From: Labrys okinawensis
Lineage (GTDB): Bacteria > Pseudomonadota > Alphaproteobacteria > Rhizobiales > Labraceae
Reading direction: 5' to 3'
Length of the DNA stretch: 64,000 nt
Assembly (NCBI RefSeq): GCF_002982075.1
Contig: NZ_PUEJ01000003.1
Location: 434,001 to 498,000 of the forward strand
Positions 1-8,617 of this stretch are shown piece by piece; position 1 is the stretch's first letter; every line of letters starts with the position of its first letter. The notes under the pieces were generated by a model. The model was not told the origin of the DNA. It ran no database searches and saw nothing but the letters and a program-made list of their open reading frames with translations. Position numbers and translations under genes: made by a program.

Positions 1-2294
1 CGCCGATGATCGCCATGGGCGACGAACTCGGCCGCAGCCAGCGCGGCAACAACAACGCCTATGCGCAGGACAATGCGATTACCTGGATCGACTGGGCCAA
101 TGCCGACCGCTCCCTGATTCAGTTCGTGGCGAGCCTGACGCGCCTGCGCAAGTCGCTGCCATTGGTGACGGCGGATCGGTTCCTGACCGGCAAGCCCCAT
201 TCCGGCCACGGGGCCGATGGGGTGCCCGACGTGATCTGGCTCGGCCCGAGCGGCCAGCCTTTGCAGGACAATGAATGGGGCAATCCGGCCCTGCGCAGCC
301 TCGGCATGGCGCTTACCGGACAGGATGGCTCGAAAGCGCTGATCTGGTTCCATGCCGGCGCCGAGCCGCTGCATGCCCGGCTGCCGGATCTCGCACCCGG
401 GCTGGTCTGGCGGCTTGCTCATGTCAGCGACGAATACCAGGCCTTCGCGCCGCCGACCCTCTACGGCGCCTTCGACATCATGGAGCTTGCGCCGCGTTCC
501 GTCGGCGTATTCATCGCCGAGCCGGGGCGTGCACCGAGGCGCGACGGCGATGCGCCGCCCGAAATGCTCGAGCTGTTGGCCAAGGCTGCCGGCATCGCAC
601 CGGAATGGTGGGAGGTTTCGGGGCGGCACACCCTGGTGTCGGAGGAGACCAAGCGTGCTCTGCTCACCGCCATGGGCCTGCCGCATCATTCGCTCGCCCA
701 GGCGCGCGAGAGCCTCGAGCATCTGCGCTCACTCGGTGCAGTGGTCGAACGCCAAAGATCCAAGGCCTTCCTGCCGGCAGCGCTTGCCGATGGCGGCAAG
801 CGTTTCGGCCTCTCCGCCCAGCTCTATACACTGCGGCGGGAGGCGGACCAGGGTGTCGGAGACTTCCGCACGCTGGAGGCTTTTGCCAGGGACGCGGCCG
901 GCAAGGGCGCCAGCCTGATCGCCCTCAATCCCTTCCACGCCATGTTCCCCTCCGACCGGCAGCGGGCCAGTCCCTACCAGCCTTCCGACCGGCGCTTCCT
1001 CGATCCGGCCCTGATCGCCCTCGATGCCGTGCCTGAACTCGAGGCCCAGCTGTCGGCGCCGCCGCCAGCCGGGCGCCTCATCGACTGGCCCGAAGTCTGG
1101 CGCCACAAACGTGCGGCGCTGGCTCAAGCCTTTGCCATCCTGCCTGAACGGCCCGCGCGCCTGGCGGCCTTTCGCGCCTTCCAAACGTCAGGCGGCGAGG
1201 CTTTGGCCCGCTTCTGCCTGTTCCAGGCGCTCGAAGAGCAGGCCGGATCGACCGCGATCCCGGCGATGTCGACGGCGGCCTTGCCCGCGGACCTGCAGCA
1301 TGCCGCCGATTTTGCCTGCTATCTGCAATTCCTGGCGGAGGAACAGCTTGCGGCCGCCAGCCGCAGCGGTCTTGCCATCGGCTTTTGCCGCGATCTCGCC
1401 GTAGGAGCGGCGCCGGATGGCGCCGAGGTCTGGACGGCGCCCGATGCCTTCCTGAAAGGGGTCTCGGCCGGTGCGCCGCCCGATCCCTTCTCCGCCAGTG
1501 GCCAGGTCTGGCACATACCTCCCCTCGATCCTGTCGCCCTCCGCCAGAGCGGTTATGCCCATTACCGCGAGCTGCTCGCCGCCAATATGCGCCACGCGGG
1601 GGCGCTGCGCATCGACCATGTCATGGCACTGACCCGCCTCTTCGTGGTGCCCTACGGCGCGCCGGCGAGCGAGGGTGCGTATCTGAGCTATCCGCTCGAA
1701 GGAATGTTGGAGGTGCTGGCCGAGGAGAGCGTGCGCAATCGCTGCATGGTGGTGGGGGAGGATCTGGGCACCGTGCCGGAGGGCCTGCGCGAGCGGCTGT
1801 CCGAAGCCGCGCTCTATTCCTATCGCGTGCTGTTCTTCGAGCGCGACGGTGCGGTCTTCCGCCGCCCGGAACTCTATCCGGCAGGGTCGCTGGCCTGCGT
1901 CGCCACGCATGATCTGCCGACGCTGCGCGGCTGGTGGAACGGCGCCGATATCGCGCTGGAGCGCTCGCTCGGCCGGCCGGTCGCCGCGGATGCGGAAGCG
2001 GCACGCGCCGAGGACAGGCAGGCGCTGCTCCAGGCCATCGGCAGCGAGGAGACTGCGTTGACGCCGGCCCTCGTCGGCGCCATTCACGGCTTCCTGGCCT
2101 CCGCTTCCTCCGGCCTCGTCGCCGCGCAGGTCGAGGATCTCGCCGGGGAGGCAGAGCCGGTCAACCTGCCGGGGACCGATCGCGAATATCCCAACTGGCG
2201 CCGCCGCCTCGACCTCGATGTCCATGCCATGCTGGAAACCGAGGAGGCCAAGGCGGTGTTCGAGGCGATGCGGCAGGCGGGGCGGAGGGAGTAG
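1..2294 (+). CDS. malQ: GlgX-MalQ fusion: glycogen debranching enzyme C-terminus joined to 4-alpha-glucanotransferase (5' end outside window)
   Basis: The reading frame is open from the first bases, so the gene starts before the window. The first ~175 visible residues are the end of a GlgX-type debranching enzyme (GDELGRSQRGNNNAY, then the beta-sandwich tail). From about visible residue 185 a complete MalQ follows: an N-terminal helical part, RFGLSAQLYTLR, the acceptor-side RIDHVMALTR, GEDLGTVPEG and THDLPTLRGWW, which hold the GH77 catalytic Asp, Glu and Asp. The two enzymes are known partners in glycogen and maltodextrin turnover: GlgX removes alpha-1,6 branches and MalQ disproportionates the released oligosaccharides. 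There is no stop or restart between the halves, so I call one polypeptide. The downstream LysR gene is unlikely to be cotranscribed (192 bp gap). Confidence 0.9.
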   Translation, partial: PMIAMGDELGRSQRGNNNAYAQDNAITWIDWANADRSLIQFVASLTRLRKSLPLVTADRFLTGKPHSGHGADGVPDVIWLGPSGQPLQDNEWGNPALRSLGMALTGQDGSKALIWFHAGAEPLHARLPDLAPGLVWRLAHVSDEYQAFAPPTLYGAFDIMELAPRSVGVFIAEPGRAPRRDGDAPPEMLELLAKAAGIAPEWWEVSGRHTLVSEETKRALLTAMGLPHHSLAQARESLEHLRSLGAVVERQRSKAFLPAALADGGKRFGLSAQLYTLRREADQGVGDFRTLEAFARDAAGKGASLIALNPFHAMFPSDRQRASPYQPSDRRFLDPALIALDAVPELEAQLSAPPPAGRLIDWPEVWRHKRAALAQAFAILPERPARLAAFRAFQTSGGEALARFCLFQALEEQAGSTAIPAMSTAALPADLQHAADFACYLQFLAEEQLAAASRSGLAIGFCRDLAVGAAPDGAEVWTAPDAFLKGVSAGAPPDPFSASGQVWHIPPLDPVALRQSGYAHYRELLAANMRHAGALRIDHVMALTRLFVVPYGAPASEGAYLSYPLEGMLEVLAEESVRNRCMVVGEDLGTVPEGLRERLSEAALYSYRVLFFERDGAVFRRPELYPAGSLACVATHDLPTLRGWWNGADIALERSLGRPVAADAEAARAEDRQALLQAIGSEETALTPALVGAIHGFLASASSGLVAAQVEDLAGEAEPVNLPGTDREYPNWRRRLDLDVHAMLETEEAKAVFEAMRQAGRRE

Positions 2295-2486
2295 TCATAC
2301 GAGGGGTTGGGCCGCTGGAAGGGAGGCCTGGGCAACGACTGGAGCCCGAGGGCCTGTTGCTATCATCGCGGCATATGCCCCGATTTCCGGTATTATCTTG
2401 TGCCTCGTAACGGGCGTGCGTCTCTTGCCCTATTGAAACATGCTCGGGACCCTACTGACCTATTCGAGACCGAGGTCTGAAGAACC

Positions 2487-3437
2487 ATGCATCCCAGATT
2501 GCTCAAGACCTTTCTCGCCGTTGCCCGCCATCGCAATGTCACCCGGGCAGCCGAGGCGGTGCATCTGGCTCAATCGAGCGTGAGTGACCAGATCCAGGCG
2601 CTGGAGGCCGAACTCGGAACGCCCTTGTTCGCGCGTTCGCGGTCCGGCTTGCAGCTGACGGCTGCCGGAGCGGCGCTGCAGCCCTATGCCGAAGAGATCT
2701 TGACGCTGACGGATGAGGCGCGCGGCGCCGTGGCCATGACCGCCGGGCAGGAGCGGGGAGCGGTTTCGATCGGCGCTTTGGAGACGATCGCGGCGGTCCG
2801 TCTGCCGGCCTGGCTCTCGCGCTTCGGCCAGGCCCATCCGGAAATCGCGCTTCGCTTGTCGGTCGCGGGCACGGGTGACCTCCTGCGCAAGCTGGAGGAT
2901 GGCGAGGTGGATGTCGTCTTCTGCTTCGACAGAGGGGACTTCGACGAACGTTTCGCCACGCGCAGCATTTCCAGGGAACCGCTGGTCCTGATAGCGCCGG
3001 CCGGCGAGCCGCCGCTGCCACCTGGCGAAGGACTGGCCATTCTTGCCGCGAAGCGGTTCGTGGTGACTGAAGCGGGCTGCGTCTACCGCCATTTGTTCGA
3101 TGCGGCCTTTGCCCGCGCGGGGCTTGCTGCGCCGAACCTGGCAGCCGAAGCCGGCAGCATCGGTGCGATAGTCCGGCTGGTGGCTGCGGGAACGGGCCTC
3201 GGCCTGGTGCCGCGCCTGGCGGTTGCCGACGCACTCGCGCGGGGCGAAGTGACCGAACTTCCCTGGCCGGGCCCGGCCCAAACTGCCGCTCTGGCCGCAG
3301 ACCTGGTGATGATCTGGCGCCGGCGGCGGGTGCAGCCGCCGGCCCTGAAGCTGCTGCTCGCCTCGGCGAGCACCGGGCTCGATGGGCTCAGACCAGGCGA
3401 TGCCCGCCCTCGACATGCAGAACCGCTCCCGTCGTGA
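2487..3437 (+). CDS. LysR-family transcriptional regulator
   Basis: 316 aa. The N-terminal winged helix is typical (MHPRLLKTFLAVARHRNVTRAAE, with the recognition region AQSSVSDQIQALEAELGTPLF). A LysR substrate-binding domain follows from about residue 90 (GAVSIGALETIAAVRLPAWL). ATG 2487 fits the family start. The 3' end overlaps the end of the opposite-strand SDR gene by 50 bp (convergent), so the usual divergent LysR-target arrangement is absent. The regulated gene and co-inducer cannot be told from sequence. Confidence 0.9.
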   Translation: MHPRLLKTFLAVARHRNVTRAAEAVHLAQSSVSDQIQALEAELGTPLFARSRSGLQLTAAGAALQPYAEEILTLTDEARGAVAMTAGQERGAVSIGALETIAAVRLPAWLSRFGQAHPEIALRLSVAGTGDLLRKLEDGEVDVVFCFDRGDFDERFATRSISREPLVLIAPAGEPPLPPGEGLAILAAKRFVVTEAGCVYRHLFDAAFARAGLAAPNLAAEAGSIGAIVRLVAAGTGLGLVPRLAVADALARGEVTELPWPGPAQTAALAADLVMIWRRRRVQPPALKLLLASASTGLDGLRPGDARPRHAEPLPS

Positions 3438-4116
3438 AGCCGTTTCCCATCACGAAGGCCAGGGCATCGGCGATATCGTCGGGGCGGCCGACCCTGCCGA
3501 CCGGCAGTTTTGCCGCCATGGCTGCCAGGGTCTCGTCCTTCCTGTCGCCGGCGACGAAGGTCCAGATCGGGGTATCCACCCAGCCCGGCGAAACGGCATT
3601 GACCCTCAGCGGCGCGAGTTCCACGGCGAGCGCCTTGACCAGCCCTTCCAGCGCGGCATTGACGGCGGCGACCGCCGCGCCCCGTGCCAGGGGGCGATAG
3701 GCCGCGATACCGGAGACGAAAGTCAGGGAACCGGCGGGCCTCAGTTTCCCCGCGCCATGCTTGGCCAGGAGGAGAGGGCCGTAGACCTTGCTCTCCACGA
3801 CCCGCTGGACAGCCTTCAGGTCGAGCGAAGGCAAAAGCGCATAGGCGCCCTCGATATCGGCAGCGGTGCTGACGATGTGATCGAGCCGGCCGGTGCGCTC
3901 GAACAGTGCCGCGACCTGATGCTCCCGGGTGATGTCGGCGCAGACGGTATCGAGCGTGCCGGGCCCTCCCAGGCTCGAGCGGGCATCCGCCAATCTCTCC
4001 TCGCTCCGGCCGACGATGATGACACGCGCGCCGGCATCGAGGCAGCGCCGCGCCAGCGCAAGACCCATGCCGGAACTGCCGCCGGCGATGAGAACTCTCG
4101 AATCTGCAAGACTCAT
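3388..4116 (-). CDS. SDR-family protein lacking the catalytic Tyr/Lys
   Basis: 242 aa Rossmann-fold protein. The nucleotide-binding motif is AGGSSGMG near the N-terminus, followed by VIIVGRSEERL, an SSS/ASP-like NAD region and the late SDR motif NAVSPGWVDTPIW. I chose ATG 4116 (MSLADSRV) because GGAAA lies just upstream and the fold begins immediately. In place of the YxxxK active site the sequence reads VAAVN, so the Tyr and Lys of classical SDR oxidoreductases are missing, although the Ser of SGIAAY is kept. It may still bind NAD(P) and act as a non-catalytic or altered-mechanism SDR. Its tail overlaps the LysR gene. Confidence 0.82.
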   Translation of the reverse strand: MSLADSRVLIAGGSSGMGLALARRCLDAGARVIIVGRSEERLADARSSLGGPGTLDTVCADITREHQVAALFERTGRLDHIVSTAADIEGAYALLPSLDLKAVQRVVESKVYGPLLLAKHGAGKLRPAGSLTFVSGIAAYRPLARGAAVAAVNAALEGLVKALAVELAPLRVNAVSPGWVDTPIWTFVAGDRKDETLAAMAAKLPVGRVGRPDDIADALAFVMGNGFTTGAVLHVEGGHRLV

Positions 4117-4250
4117 GATGAAGCGTTTCCTTTCGATCCCGATGGAACTGCGCATGGGCATCTCAGATCGGCGGCGGCCTGGAAAACGGAAGAAACCGAT
4201 AGCATCATCGGCGTTTCCGATGGTTGCGCCGCGCCTGCCGGATAGGAGAG

Positions 4251-4271
4251 GCGGACGTCTCGTCCGCTCTT
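4251..4271. repeat. Half copy of the palindromic element found inside the downstream phosphatase gene
   Basis: The 21 bp here are identical to bases 7418-7438. The core GCGGACGTCTCGTCCGC is itself a 7-bp-stem palindrome with a 3-base loop. No second arm is visible nearby. It lies in the 230 bp between the SDR start and the first gene of the lipid operon, so it could affect that leader. Confidence 0.75.
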
Positions 4272-4346
4272 GAAACCGCCATGCATGCCATGCACCAGTA
4301 CGCGCCGGCGGGTCCGTCGGGTTGCATGAGGCCCGCCGGCTGAGCC

Positions 4347-5015
4347 ATGATCGCCGGCTGCATCGCGAATCTGGACAGTCCCGTGAGTCTGTATGCTCTC
4401 AAGCCCCGTTTTCAGGCTCTTTTGCGGCCGCGCGTCACACGCATGGCCGAGCGGGGCACGACCGCGAACCAGGTCACGCTAGCGGCGGCAGCGGGCTCTC
4501 TCGTGGTCGGCCTCGGCGTCGCCTGGCTCTCGGACCTGCGCATCCTTTTCCTGCTTTTGCCGGTCTGGCTCGCCATCCGCATGGCTCTCAACGCCATCGA
4601 TGGCATGCTCGCGCGCGAATTCGGCCAGAAAAGCCTGCTCGGGGCCTATCTCAACGAGATTGCCGATGTCGTCTCCGATGCCGCGCTGATCCTGCCTTTT
4701 GCCACCCTGCCGGTCTTCGGTCCGTTCTGGACCGGCGCAGTGATCGTGCTTGCGGTGATCAGCGAGTTCGCGGGTGTAATGGGGCCGCTGGTGGGAGCAT
4801 CCCGGCGCTATGACGGCCCGCTCGGCAAGAGCGACCGCGCTTTCGTGTTCGGCGCGCTTGGACTGTGGATCGGCCTCGGCCTGCCTTTGCCGGGCTGGTT
4901 CGCCTGGCTGATGCCGCTTGCCGTGCTTTTTCTCACACTGACCATCGTCAATCGTGTGCATAAGGGCCTTCGTGAAGCGCGCGCCGAGCAAGCCCAACAA
5001 TGGCAGGAGCCATGA
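4347..5015 (+). CDS. ynbA: CDP-alcohol phosphatidyltransferase, YnbA-like
   Basis: 222 aa integral membrane protein with several hydrophobic helices. The CDP-alcohol phosphotransferase motif is present in a variant form: NAIDGMLARE followed by GAYLNEIADVVSD. The usual first and third Asp of D-x2-DG-x2-AR...G-x3-D-x3-D are Asn; as I recall, E. coli YnbA has the same replacements, so this marks the subfamily. Such enzymes move a phospho-alcohol from a CDP-activated lipid. The annotated ATG is 4347; GTG 4383 (VSLYALKP) aligns better with the YnbA N-terminus and is a real alternative. First gene of a six-gene overlapping operon. Confidence 0.85.
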   Translation: MIAGCIANLDSPVSLYALKPRFQALLRPRVTRMAERGTTANQVTLAAAAGSLVVGLGVAWLSDLRILFLLLPVWLAIRMALNAIDGMLAREFGQKSLLGAYLNEIADVVSDAALILPFATLPVFGPFWTGAVIVLAVISEFAGVMGPLVGASRRYDGPLGKSDRAFVFGALGLWIGLGLPLPGWFAWLMPLAVLFLTLTIVNRVHKGLREARAEQAQQWQEP

Positions 5016-6772
5016 TGCGTCCCTCTGAGACCGGTTTTTTCCGCAGCCATGACGGTATCGAGTTGTTCTACCGCCACTGGCCGGCGCTTAATGCGCCCGC
5101 AAAGGGGGCGGTCGTGCTGTTCCATCGCGGCCATGAGCATTCGGGACGCATGGCGCATCTGCCCGACGAACTCGCCATGCCCGATTATGAGTTCTTCGCC
5201 TGGGATGCCCGGGGCCACGGCGACTCGCCCGGGGAACGCGGCGATGCCCCGAGCTTCGGCGCCCTGGTGCGCGACGTGCAGAGCTTCATCGACCATATCG
5301 GCGCCGTGCATGGTTTTGCGCCCGCCGATATCGCCGTGCTTGCCCAGAGTGTCGGTGCCGTGGTCGCCTCGGCCTGGGTGCATGACTATGCCCCGAAGAT
5401 CCGCGCCCTCGTAGTGGCTTCGCCCGCCTTCAAGGTGAAGCTCTACGTGCCCTTTGCCCGGCCGGGCCTGAAGCTCTGGCAGGCTTATAAGGGGAACTTC
5501 TTCGTCCAATCCTATGTGAAGGCCAAGTTCCTCACCCATGATGTCGAGCGCCAGGCCTCCTTCGATGCCGATGCCAAGATCACCCGGGCGATCTCGGTGC
5601 GCATCCTCCTCGGGCTCTATGAGGCGGCGCGACGGGTGGTCGAGGATGCCCGGGCCATCACGGTGCCGACGCAATTGCTCGTCTCGGGCTCCGACTGGGT
5701 GGTGCATCACGCACCCCAGCACCGTTTCTACGAAAATCTGGGATCGGCGATCAAGGAACGGCATGTGCTGCCCGGCTTCTACCATGACACGCTCGGCGAG
5801 AAGGACAGGGCGCTGGCGATCGGCCATGTCCGGCGTTTCCTCGGCGAGCGCTTCGCCGCGCCTCTGGAGCGCACCATTCTTACCGAGGCCGACCGGCTGG
5901 GCTTCACCCGCGACGAGGCCGACAGGCTTGCCTCGCCCTTGCCGCTCGCCTCGCCGAAAGGGCTCTACTGGGCCGGTACGCGGCTGGGGCTGAAGGCGAC
6001 CGGGCTGATCTCCGACGGCATCAGGCTCGGCCATGAGACCGGCTTCGATTCCGGCTCCACCCTCGATTACGTCTACCGCAACACGCCGTCGGGACGTTCG
6101 GCTCTCGGACGGCTGGCCGACAGGAACTATCTCGAAGCGATCGGCTGGCGCGGCATCCGCCAGCGCAAACTCCATGTCGAGGAATTGTTGCGTGTCGCCA
6201 TCGCCCGGCTGCGGGAAGAGGGGCAGCCGGTCTCCATCGTCGACATCGCCGCCGGCCACGGCCGCTATGTGCTCGAGGCCTTGGAGGCGGAAGGCGTGTC
6301 GCGGCCCGACTCGATCCTGCTGCGCGACTACAGCGACATCAATGTCGAGGCGGGCGGGCGGCTGATCGCCGAGAAGGGCCTGTCCGACATAGCGCGCTTC
6401 GTCAAGGGCGACGCTTTCGATGCCGCGAGCCTTGCCGGCATCGAGCCCAAGCCCACGCTGGGGCTCGTCTCCGGCCTTTATGAGCTCTTCGCCGACAACA
6501 ACCTGATCAAATGGTCGCTTGGAGGCCTCGCGGCCGCTATCCCGGCCGGGGGCTATCTGATCTATACCGGCCAGCCCTGGCATCCGCAGCTCGAATTCAT
6601 CGCGCGGGCCCTCACCAGCCACCGCCAGGGGCAGGCCTGGGTGATGCGCCGGCGGACGCAGGCGGAGATGGACCAGCTCGTCGAGGCCGCCGGTTTCGAG
6701 AAGCTCGAACAGCGTATCGACGAATGGGGCATCTTCTCGGTGTCGCTCGCCCGCCGCAAGGCTGCGCCATGA
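5012..6772 (+). CDS. ynbC: Bifunctional alpha/beta hydrolase - class I SAM-dependent methyltransferase, YnbC-like
   Basis: 586 aa. Residues ~1-290 are a monoacylglycerol-lipase-type hydrolase (LFHRGHEHSGRM, FAWDARGHGDSPG, then AQSVGAV at the nucleophile elbow and a late GFYHDTLGE His). Residues ~310-586 carry a methyltransferase-like domain (VSIVDIAAGHGRYVLEAL as the SAM motif I). The start is ATG 5012 or 5015, overlapping the upstream stop and preceded by AGGAG; ATG 5000 lacks such a site. The stop overlaps the next start (ATGA). The two-domain architecture is that of YnbC. The substrate is unknown; the neighbours suggest a lipid or lipid headgroup. Confidence 0.88.
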   Translation: MMRPSETGFFRSHDGIELFYRHWPALNAPAKGAVVLFHRGHEHSGRMAHLPDELAMPDYEFFAWDARGHGDSPGERGDAPSFGALVRDVQSFIDHIGAVHGFAPADIAVLAQSVGAVVASAWVHDYAPKIRALVVASPAFKVKLYVPFARPGLKLWQAYKGNFFVQSYVKAKFLTHDVERQASFDADAKITRAISVRILLGLYEAARRVVEDARAITVPTQLLVSGSDWVVHHAPQHRFYENLGSAIKERHVLPGFYHDTLGEKDRALAIGHVRRFLGERFAAPLERTILTEADRLGFTRDEADRLASPLPLASPKGLYWAGTRLGLKATGLISDGIRLGHETGFDSGSTLDYVYRNTPSGRSALGRLADRNYLEAIGWRGIRQRKLHVEELLRVAIARLREEGQPVSIVDIAAGHGRYVLEALEAEGVSRPDSILLRDYSDINVEAGGRLIAEKGLSDIARFVKGDAFDAASLAGIEPKPTLGLVSGLYELFADNNLIKWSLGGLAAAIPAGGYLIYTGQPWHPQLEFIARALTSHRQGQAWVMRRRTQAEMDQLVEAAGFEKLEQRIDEWGIFSVSLARRKAAP

Positions 6773-8181
6773 CCATGGCGGTACCGGCCAGGCCTGTCGA
6801 TGGCGGCCGCCGGGAAAGGCGTCCCTGGGGCAGGGCGCTTGTCTGGCTCGCGGGGCTCGGCATCTTCTTCTATTCGAGCTATGGCCTCGCCAATTATCTG
6901 GCCGAGCAGCGCCCCTTCGTGCCGTCGATCGTGTTCGGCTGGGAACGCGGCATTCCGTTCCTGCCCTGGACGATCATTCCCTATTGGTCGGTCAACCTGT
7001 TCTATGCCGCCTCGCTGTTCGTCTGCACCAGCCGCGCGGAGCTGGATACGCTGGGCCGCCGGCTGCTGACCGCGCAGGTCATCGCCGTTGCCTGTTTCCT
7101 CGCCTTTCCGCTGCGCTTCAGCTTTGCCAAGCCGGAGATCGGCGGCGGTCTGCCCGGCTTCATGTTCGATGCCCTGCTCAGTTTCGACAAGCCCTACAAC
7201 CAGGCGCCTTCTCTGCATATCGCGCTGCTGGTGATCCTGTGGGTGCATTACATCAGCCATCTGCCGTCATGGGCCCGCTGGCTGCTTCATCCATGGTTCG
7301 CTCTGATCGGCCTCTCCGTCCTCACCACCTACCAGCATCATTTCTTCGACATACCGACCGGCGCCTTGCTCGGCCTGTTCTGCCTGTGGCTGTGGCCGGA
7401 TGAAGAATTCCGGGTGCGCGGACGTCTCGTCCGCTCTTCCGAGCCTGCAAACGCGGCGTTTCCCAGAGCGGACGAGACGTCCGCGCACCCGGGAAACAAG
7501 GCCAAACGTCACAAACTCGCAGCCTTCTATGGCCTTGGCGCGCTCAGCTGCGTATTTGTCGGCCTCTGGGTCGGCGGCTGGGGGTTGTGGCTGTGCTATC
7601 CCGCGGTATCGCTCGCCCTCGTCGCGGCCAATTATCTCTGGCGGGGGGCCGCCGGCTTCCAGAAGCGTGCCGACGGTTCGATGCCGCTATCAGCCCGGTT
7701 CCTTTTCGCGCCCTACCACCTTGGCGCCTTTCTCAATTCGCGCTGGTGGACGCGCCGGGCGCCTTCCGCCGGCGCGGTCAGGCCGGGGGTCTATCTCGGC
7801 CGTATCCCCTCGCGTTTCGATCGGACGCCGGCAGACTATGGCGCCGTCATCGATCTTGCCGCCGAACTCCCGGCCCTGCGGGGCTTGCCGACTCAGGCGG
7901 TGCCGATGCTCGACCTGATCGCGCCGGAGGCGGCCAGCCTCGTGGCCGCGGCGAAGGCAATTGAAGCGGCGCGCGGGCAGGGCAGGGTCTTGGTGTGCTG
8001 TGCGCTCGGCTATTCGCGCAGCGCCGCCGCCGTTGCGACCTGGCTGCTCGCCAGTGGCGAGGCTGGGACGGTGGACGAGGCCATTGCGATCATACGTGCC
8101 ATCAGGCCTCGAATCGTGCTGGGATCGGATGCGCGCGCCGCCATTGCGGCGGCTGGAAGGATGGTCGGCGTCGATGGCTGA
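6769..8181 (+). CDS. ynbD: PAP2 / dual-specificity phosphatase fusion, YnbD-like, with an in-frame palindrome insertion
   Basis: 470 aa. The N-terminal half is a membrane PAP2 phosphatase with about six helices (NQAPSLHIALL for the PSGH motif and YQHHFFDIPTG for the H-x3-D motif). The C-terminal half is a dual-specificity phosphatase with the CX5R loop CALGYSR. The start ATG 6769 overlaps the upstream stop by four bases. Between the halves, residues ~214-242 (RVRGRLVRSSE...FPRADETSAHPG) are encoded by a perfect inverted repeat and look like repeat-derived filler, yet the frame is kept. The family removes phosphate from lipid phosphates; here it may act on the product of the YnbA-like enzyme. 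Confidence 0.87.
   Translation: MTMAVPARPVDGGRRERRPWGRALVWLAGLGIFFYSSYGLANYLAEQRPFVPSIVFGWERGIPFLPWTIIPYWSVNLFYAASLFVCTSRAELDTLGRRLLTAQVIAVACFLAFPLRFSFAKPEIGGGLPGFMFDALLSFDKPYNQAPSLHIALLVILWVHYISHLPSWARWLLHPWFALIGLSVLTTYQHHFFDIPTGALLGLFCLWLWPDEEFRVRGRLVRSSEPANAAFPRADETSAHPGNKAKRHKLAAFYGLGALSCVFVGLWVGGWGLWLCYPAVSLALVAANYLWRGAAGFQKRADGSMPLSARFLFAPYHLGAFLNSRWWTRRAPSAGAVRPGVYLGRIPSRFDRTPADYGAVIDLAAELPALRGLPTQAVPMLDLIAPEAASLVAAAKAIEAARGQGRVLVCCALGYSRSAAAVATWLLASGEAGTVDEAIAIIRAIRPRIVLGSDARAAIAAAGRMVGVDG
7410..7492. repeat. Perfect 28-bp inverted repeat (REP/MITE-like) inside a coding region
   Basis: The left arm is 7410-7437 and the right arm 7465-7492, perfectly complementary, with a 27-base spacer. 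Each arm contains the smaller palindrome GCGGACGTCTCGTCCGC. A 21-bp match lies at 4251-4271. The insertion is translated in frame between the two phosphatase domains. I saw no transposase in the window. Confidence 0.92.
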
Positions 8182-8617
8182 GGCACAGGAGAATCCGGCG
8201 GTGATTGCCGCCATCGCCGCTTCCTATCTGCGGCAGGGCAGGGCGCTCGACTGGATTTCGCGAGGACTCACCTTGCTCGGCGCCGGAGGTATCCTGGCCG
8301 CTGCCTATGCCTCGGCGCCCCTGTGGGTGAGCGTCCCCGTTCTGCTTGTTCTGCTTTTCGGCCTGGTGCAGAGCTATTTCGCCCTGCGCGCGGGTTTCGA
8401 CGCCGAGATATTCGGCCATTTGGCGGGCAATGCCTTCAGCACCACCAATTTCGACGGAGCGATGAAGCGTCTCGGCCTGTTCGCGCAGGACCGTCCTTCG
8501 CGTCCGATGTCAGAGCGGGCCCGTGGCGCCATGATCCTGGTCCGCCGCCAGGCCATTTTCCTGGCTCTGCAGGTCCTGTGTTTGCTGGCCCTGCCACTGC
8601 TCGGAGCCGTGCTGTGA
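8174..8617 (+). CDS. Small membrane protein of the lipid operon, function unknown
   Basis: 147 aa. Two hydrophobic stretches lie near residues 33-65 (LLGAGGILAAAY, then VSVPVLLVLLFGLVQSYFAL) and one at the C-terminus (IFLALQVLCLLALPLLGAVL), so it is probably a membrane protein. The start ATG 8174 overlaps the phosphatase stop by eight bases and its stop overlaps the next GTG start, so it is translationally coupled. I do not recognise a family. Its position between the phosphatase and the acyltransferase suggests a structural or scaffolding role in the same lipid pathway. Confidence 0.8.
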   Translation: MAEAQENPAVIAAIAASYLRQGRALDWISRGLTLLGAGGILAAAYASAPLWVSVPVLLVLLFGLVQSYFALRAGFDAEIFGHLAGNAFSTTNFDGAMKRLGLFAQDRPSRPMSERARGAMILVRRQAIFLALQVLCLLALPLLGAVL

